NCBI GenBank assembly: GCA_017994815.1 | Contig: JAGOJY010000005.1 | Span: forward strand, 1-64,000 | DNA: 64,000 bases | Source: Acidobacteriota bacterium | GTDB taxonomy: Bacteria; Acidobacteriota; Polarisedimenticolia; J045 | Reading direction: 5' to 3' | Shown here: piece by piece, positions 62,447-64,000 of the stretch | How positions within the stretch are numbered: the first letter of the stretch is position 1 | Layout: every line of letters begins with the position of its first letter | The notes under the pieces: generated by a model | Databases searched by the model: none | The model's input: only the letters and a program-made list of their open reading frames with translations | What the model was told of the DNA's origin: nothing | Program-made: the position numbers and the translations under genes

Positions 62447-63820
62447 ATGGCGCCGGTGGACCACATCCTGATCATCGAGGACCAGCCCGCGGTGGCCCGC
62501 GCGCTGCAGATCCTGTTCGAGGTCCACGATCTGCCGGCGGTGACGTGCGCGGACCCCGAGCGGGCGCTCGCGGTCCTGGCCCAGGACGACGTCGGGCTCG
62601 TCGTGCAGGACATGAACTTCAGCCCCGGCGAGACCTCCGGGCGCGAGGGGATCGAGCTGTTCCGCAAGCTGCGGGCGATCGACCCGGAGCTCCCGGTGCT
62701 GGCGCTCACGGCCTGGGCCTCGCTCGAGGCCGCCGTGCAGATGATCAAGGAAGGGGCCAGCGATTACCTGGCCAAGCCGTGGGAAGACGGCCGGCTGCTG
62801 GCCACGGCGCGCAACCTGCTCGAGATCCGCCGCCTGCGCCGGATAGAGCGCGGGCAGGAACAGCGCCCCGGGGTGCAGGACGAACTGGCGGCGAGCCACG
62901 ACCTGCGCGGCCTGGTCTACGAAAGCGTCGCGATGCACCGGCTGGTTTCGCTCGCGGTGCAGGTCGCGGCCTCGGACGTGCCGGTCCTGATCACCGGCCC
63001 CAACGGCACCGGCAAGGAGAAGCTGGCCGAGATCGTCCAGGCCAACTCGCCGCGGCGCGGCGGGCCGTTCGTGAAGATCAACGCCGCGGCGCTGCCGGAC
63101 GAACTCCTGGAGAGCGAGCTGTTCGGCGCCGAGCCGGGCGCGTACACCGGGGCCGTGCGGCGCCGGATCGGCCGCTTCGAGGCGGCCGACGGCGGCACGC
63201 TGTTCCTCGACGAGATCGGGTTGTTGTCGCCCGCCGGCCAATCCAAGCTGTTGCGGGTCCTGCAGAGCGGGGAGTTCGAGCGGCTCGGATCGAGCGAGAC
63301 CCGCCGCGTGGACGTACGCTTGCTCGCCGCGACGAACGCCGACCTGCGCGAGGCGATGTCGCAGCGCACGTTCCGTGACGACCTGTACTTCCGGATCAGC
63401 GTGATCGAGCTGAACATCCCCGCGCTGCGCGAGCGGCCGGACGACATCCTGCCGCTCGCCGAGCACTTCCTCGCCGAGCCCGGCTTGAAGGAACGGCGCC
63501 TCGCACTCTCCCCGCGCGCGCGGGCGGCGCTGCTCGCGCACGATTGGCCGGGCAACGTCCGCGAGTTGCGGAACCGGATCCAGCGCGCGGTCTTGATCGC
63601 GGGCGGGCCGCCGATCGAGCCGGAGCATCTCGGCCTCGTGCCCGCGCGGCAGGCATTCCCGGCCACCAGCGACCCGGAGCGCCGGCGCATCGAGCAGGTG
63701 CTCCTCGAAACGGGCGGCGTCGTGTCCAAGGCCGCCGCCGAATTGGGCCTCAGCCGCCAGGCGCTGTACCGCAAGATGGAGCGGCTCGGGATCGCCTTGG
63801 AACGCCGGCTTCGCGAATGA
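62447..63820 (+). CDS. sigma-54-dependent response regulator (NtrC family)
   Basis: The product has 457 residues. The receiver domain has acidic E11 and D12, phospho-acceptor Asp55 in LVVQDMNFSP, Thr88 and Lys110. The AAA+ domain has Walker A ITGPNGTGKEKLAE (a variant of GESGTGKE), the sigma-54 contact loop GAYTGA in place of GAFTGA, and Walker B GGTLFLDEIG. The C-terminus is a Fis-type helix-turn-helix (VVSKAAAELGLSRQALYRKM). It is the last complete gene of the efflux operon, whose promoter is itself sigma-54 type with two dyads upstream. Autoregulation is therefore strongly suggested. The stop overlaps the next start as ATGA. Confidence 0.92.
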   Translation: MAPVDHILIIEDQPAVARALQILFEVHDLPAVTCADPERALAVLAQDDVGLVVQDMNFSPGETSGREGIELFRKLRAIDPELPVLALTAWASLEAAVQMIKEGASDYLAKPWEDGRLLATARNLLEIRRLRRIERGQEQRPGVQDELAASHDLRGLVYESVAMHRLVSLAVQVAASDVPVLITGPNGTGKEKLAEIVQANSPRRGGPFVKINAAALPDELLESELFGAEPGAYTGAVRRRIGRFEAADGGTLFLDEIGLLSPAGQSKLLRVLQSGEFERLGSSETRRVDVRLLAATNADLREAMSQRTFRDDLYFRISVIELNIPALRERPDDILPLAEHFLAEPGLKERRLALSPRARAALLAHDWPGNVRELRNRIQRAVLIAGGPPIEPEHLGLVPARQAFPATSDPERRRIEQVLLETGGVVSKAAAELGLSRQALYRKMERLGIALERRLRE

Positions 63821-64000
63821 ACGCGCGGGACGGGCGGCTCGGCCTCGGCCTCGCGCGCCGGATCACCCTCGCGGCCGTCTCGATCGCGATCGTGGCGGCC
63901 GGGACCACGGCCGCCGCCGCGGCACTCCTGCCGAACCCGTGGTTGGCCCTCTCCGTCGGCGCGCTCGCGGGCTCGGCGGTCGCGGCGGTGGTGATGCGCG
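63817..64000 (+). CDS. N-terminus of a probable sensor histidine kinase (cut by window end)
   Basis: Only 61 residues are present. A basic start (NARDGRLGLGLARR) is followed by two hydrophobic helices (ITLAAVSIAIVAAGTTAAAA, then LALSVGALAGSAVAAVVM). The ATG overlaps the regulator stop (ATGA). In operons of this design, an NtrC-type regulator gene is followed by its cognate HisKA sensor, and the two-helix membrane start agrees. The kinase core lies beyond the window. Confidence 0.6.
   Translation, partial: MNARDGRLGLGLARRITLAAVSIAIVAAGTTAAAAALLPNPWLALSVGALAGSAVAAVVMR

Overview
The window is about 70% G+C, gene-dense, and looks like a chromosomal segment of a free-living Gram-negative bacterium. 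Several traits point to an Acidobacteriota-like lineage. These are an ECF sigma factor gene overlapping a Ser/Thr kinase-TPR gene, a second kinase-TPR protein, a LiaF/LytS/LytTR envelope operon, a MacB-type efflux operon with its own NtrC-type regulator, and many large secreted multidomain proteins. No rRNA, tRNA or other phylogenetic marker is visible, so the assignment is an inference.

Region 1 (1-8.8 kb) is an accessory, defence-flavoured island with decayed pieces. It holds a DISARM DrmC-like PLD protein joined to a DUF262 scrap, two unrelated HNH nucleases, a HIT protein whose gene overlaps one HNH gene by one base, and a SEC-C protein flanked by two copies of a decayed sequence. It also holds a BrnT toxin with an XRE-type partner and a HigA antitoxin next to a 5'-damaged higB.

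Region 2 (8.9-22.3 kb) starts with the ECF sigma/kinase pair. It continues with two translationally coupled secreted proteins, an SDR dehydrogenase, a large GH39-like secreted protein, an NTF2-like protein, an alpha/beta-hydrolase and an orphan histidine kinase. A 169-bp MITE-like element with about 30-bp terminal inverted repeats separates the histidine kinase from the convergent second kinase-TPR gene and supplies that gene's stop codon.

Region 3 (22.4-30.2 kb) holds the second kinase, the four-gene LiaI/LiaF-like, LytS and LytTR operon, and an MntA/HepT toxin-antitoxin pair. Region 4 (30.2-40.2 kb) holds a subtilase divergent from a 1291-residue PQQ-propeller protein with a consensus sigma-54 promoter, a POT-type transporter and a von Willebrand-A lipoprotein. 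Region 5 (40.4-57.6 kb) holds a quinol-type nitric oxide reductase, DUF1206, an S41 protease overlapping a membrane spermidine-synthase-like gene, a Cys-rich repeat protein, a methyltransferase, an esterase, bifunctional aspartokinase/DAP decarboxylase, a thrombospondin-type-3 repeat protein and a radical SAM protein. Region 6 (57.6-64.0 kb) is an efflux operon (adaptor, ATPase, two permeases, sigma-54 activator, sensor kinase cut by the window end). It has a consensus -24/-12 promoter and two tandem upstream dyads.

Three threads run through the window. (i) Five otherwise unrelated secreted proteins end in the same kind of about 90-residue FN3-like domain that terminates exactly in Cys-Pro. 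(ii) Several genes have a -10-like hexamer only 6-8 bases before the start codon, which suggests leaderless transcription. (iii) Short G+C palindromes of one REP-like family sit just downstream of genes.
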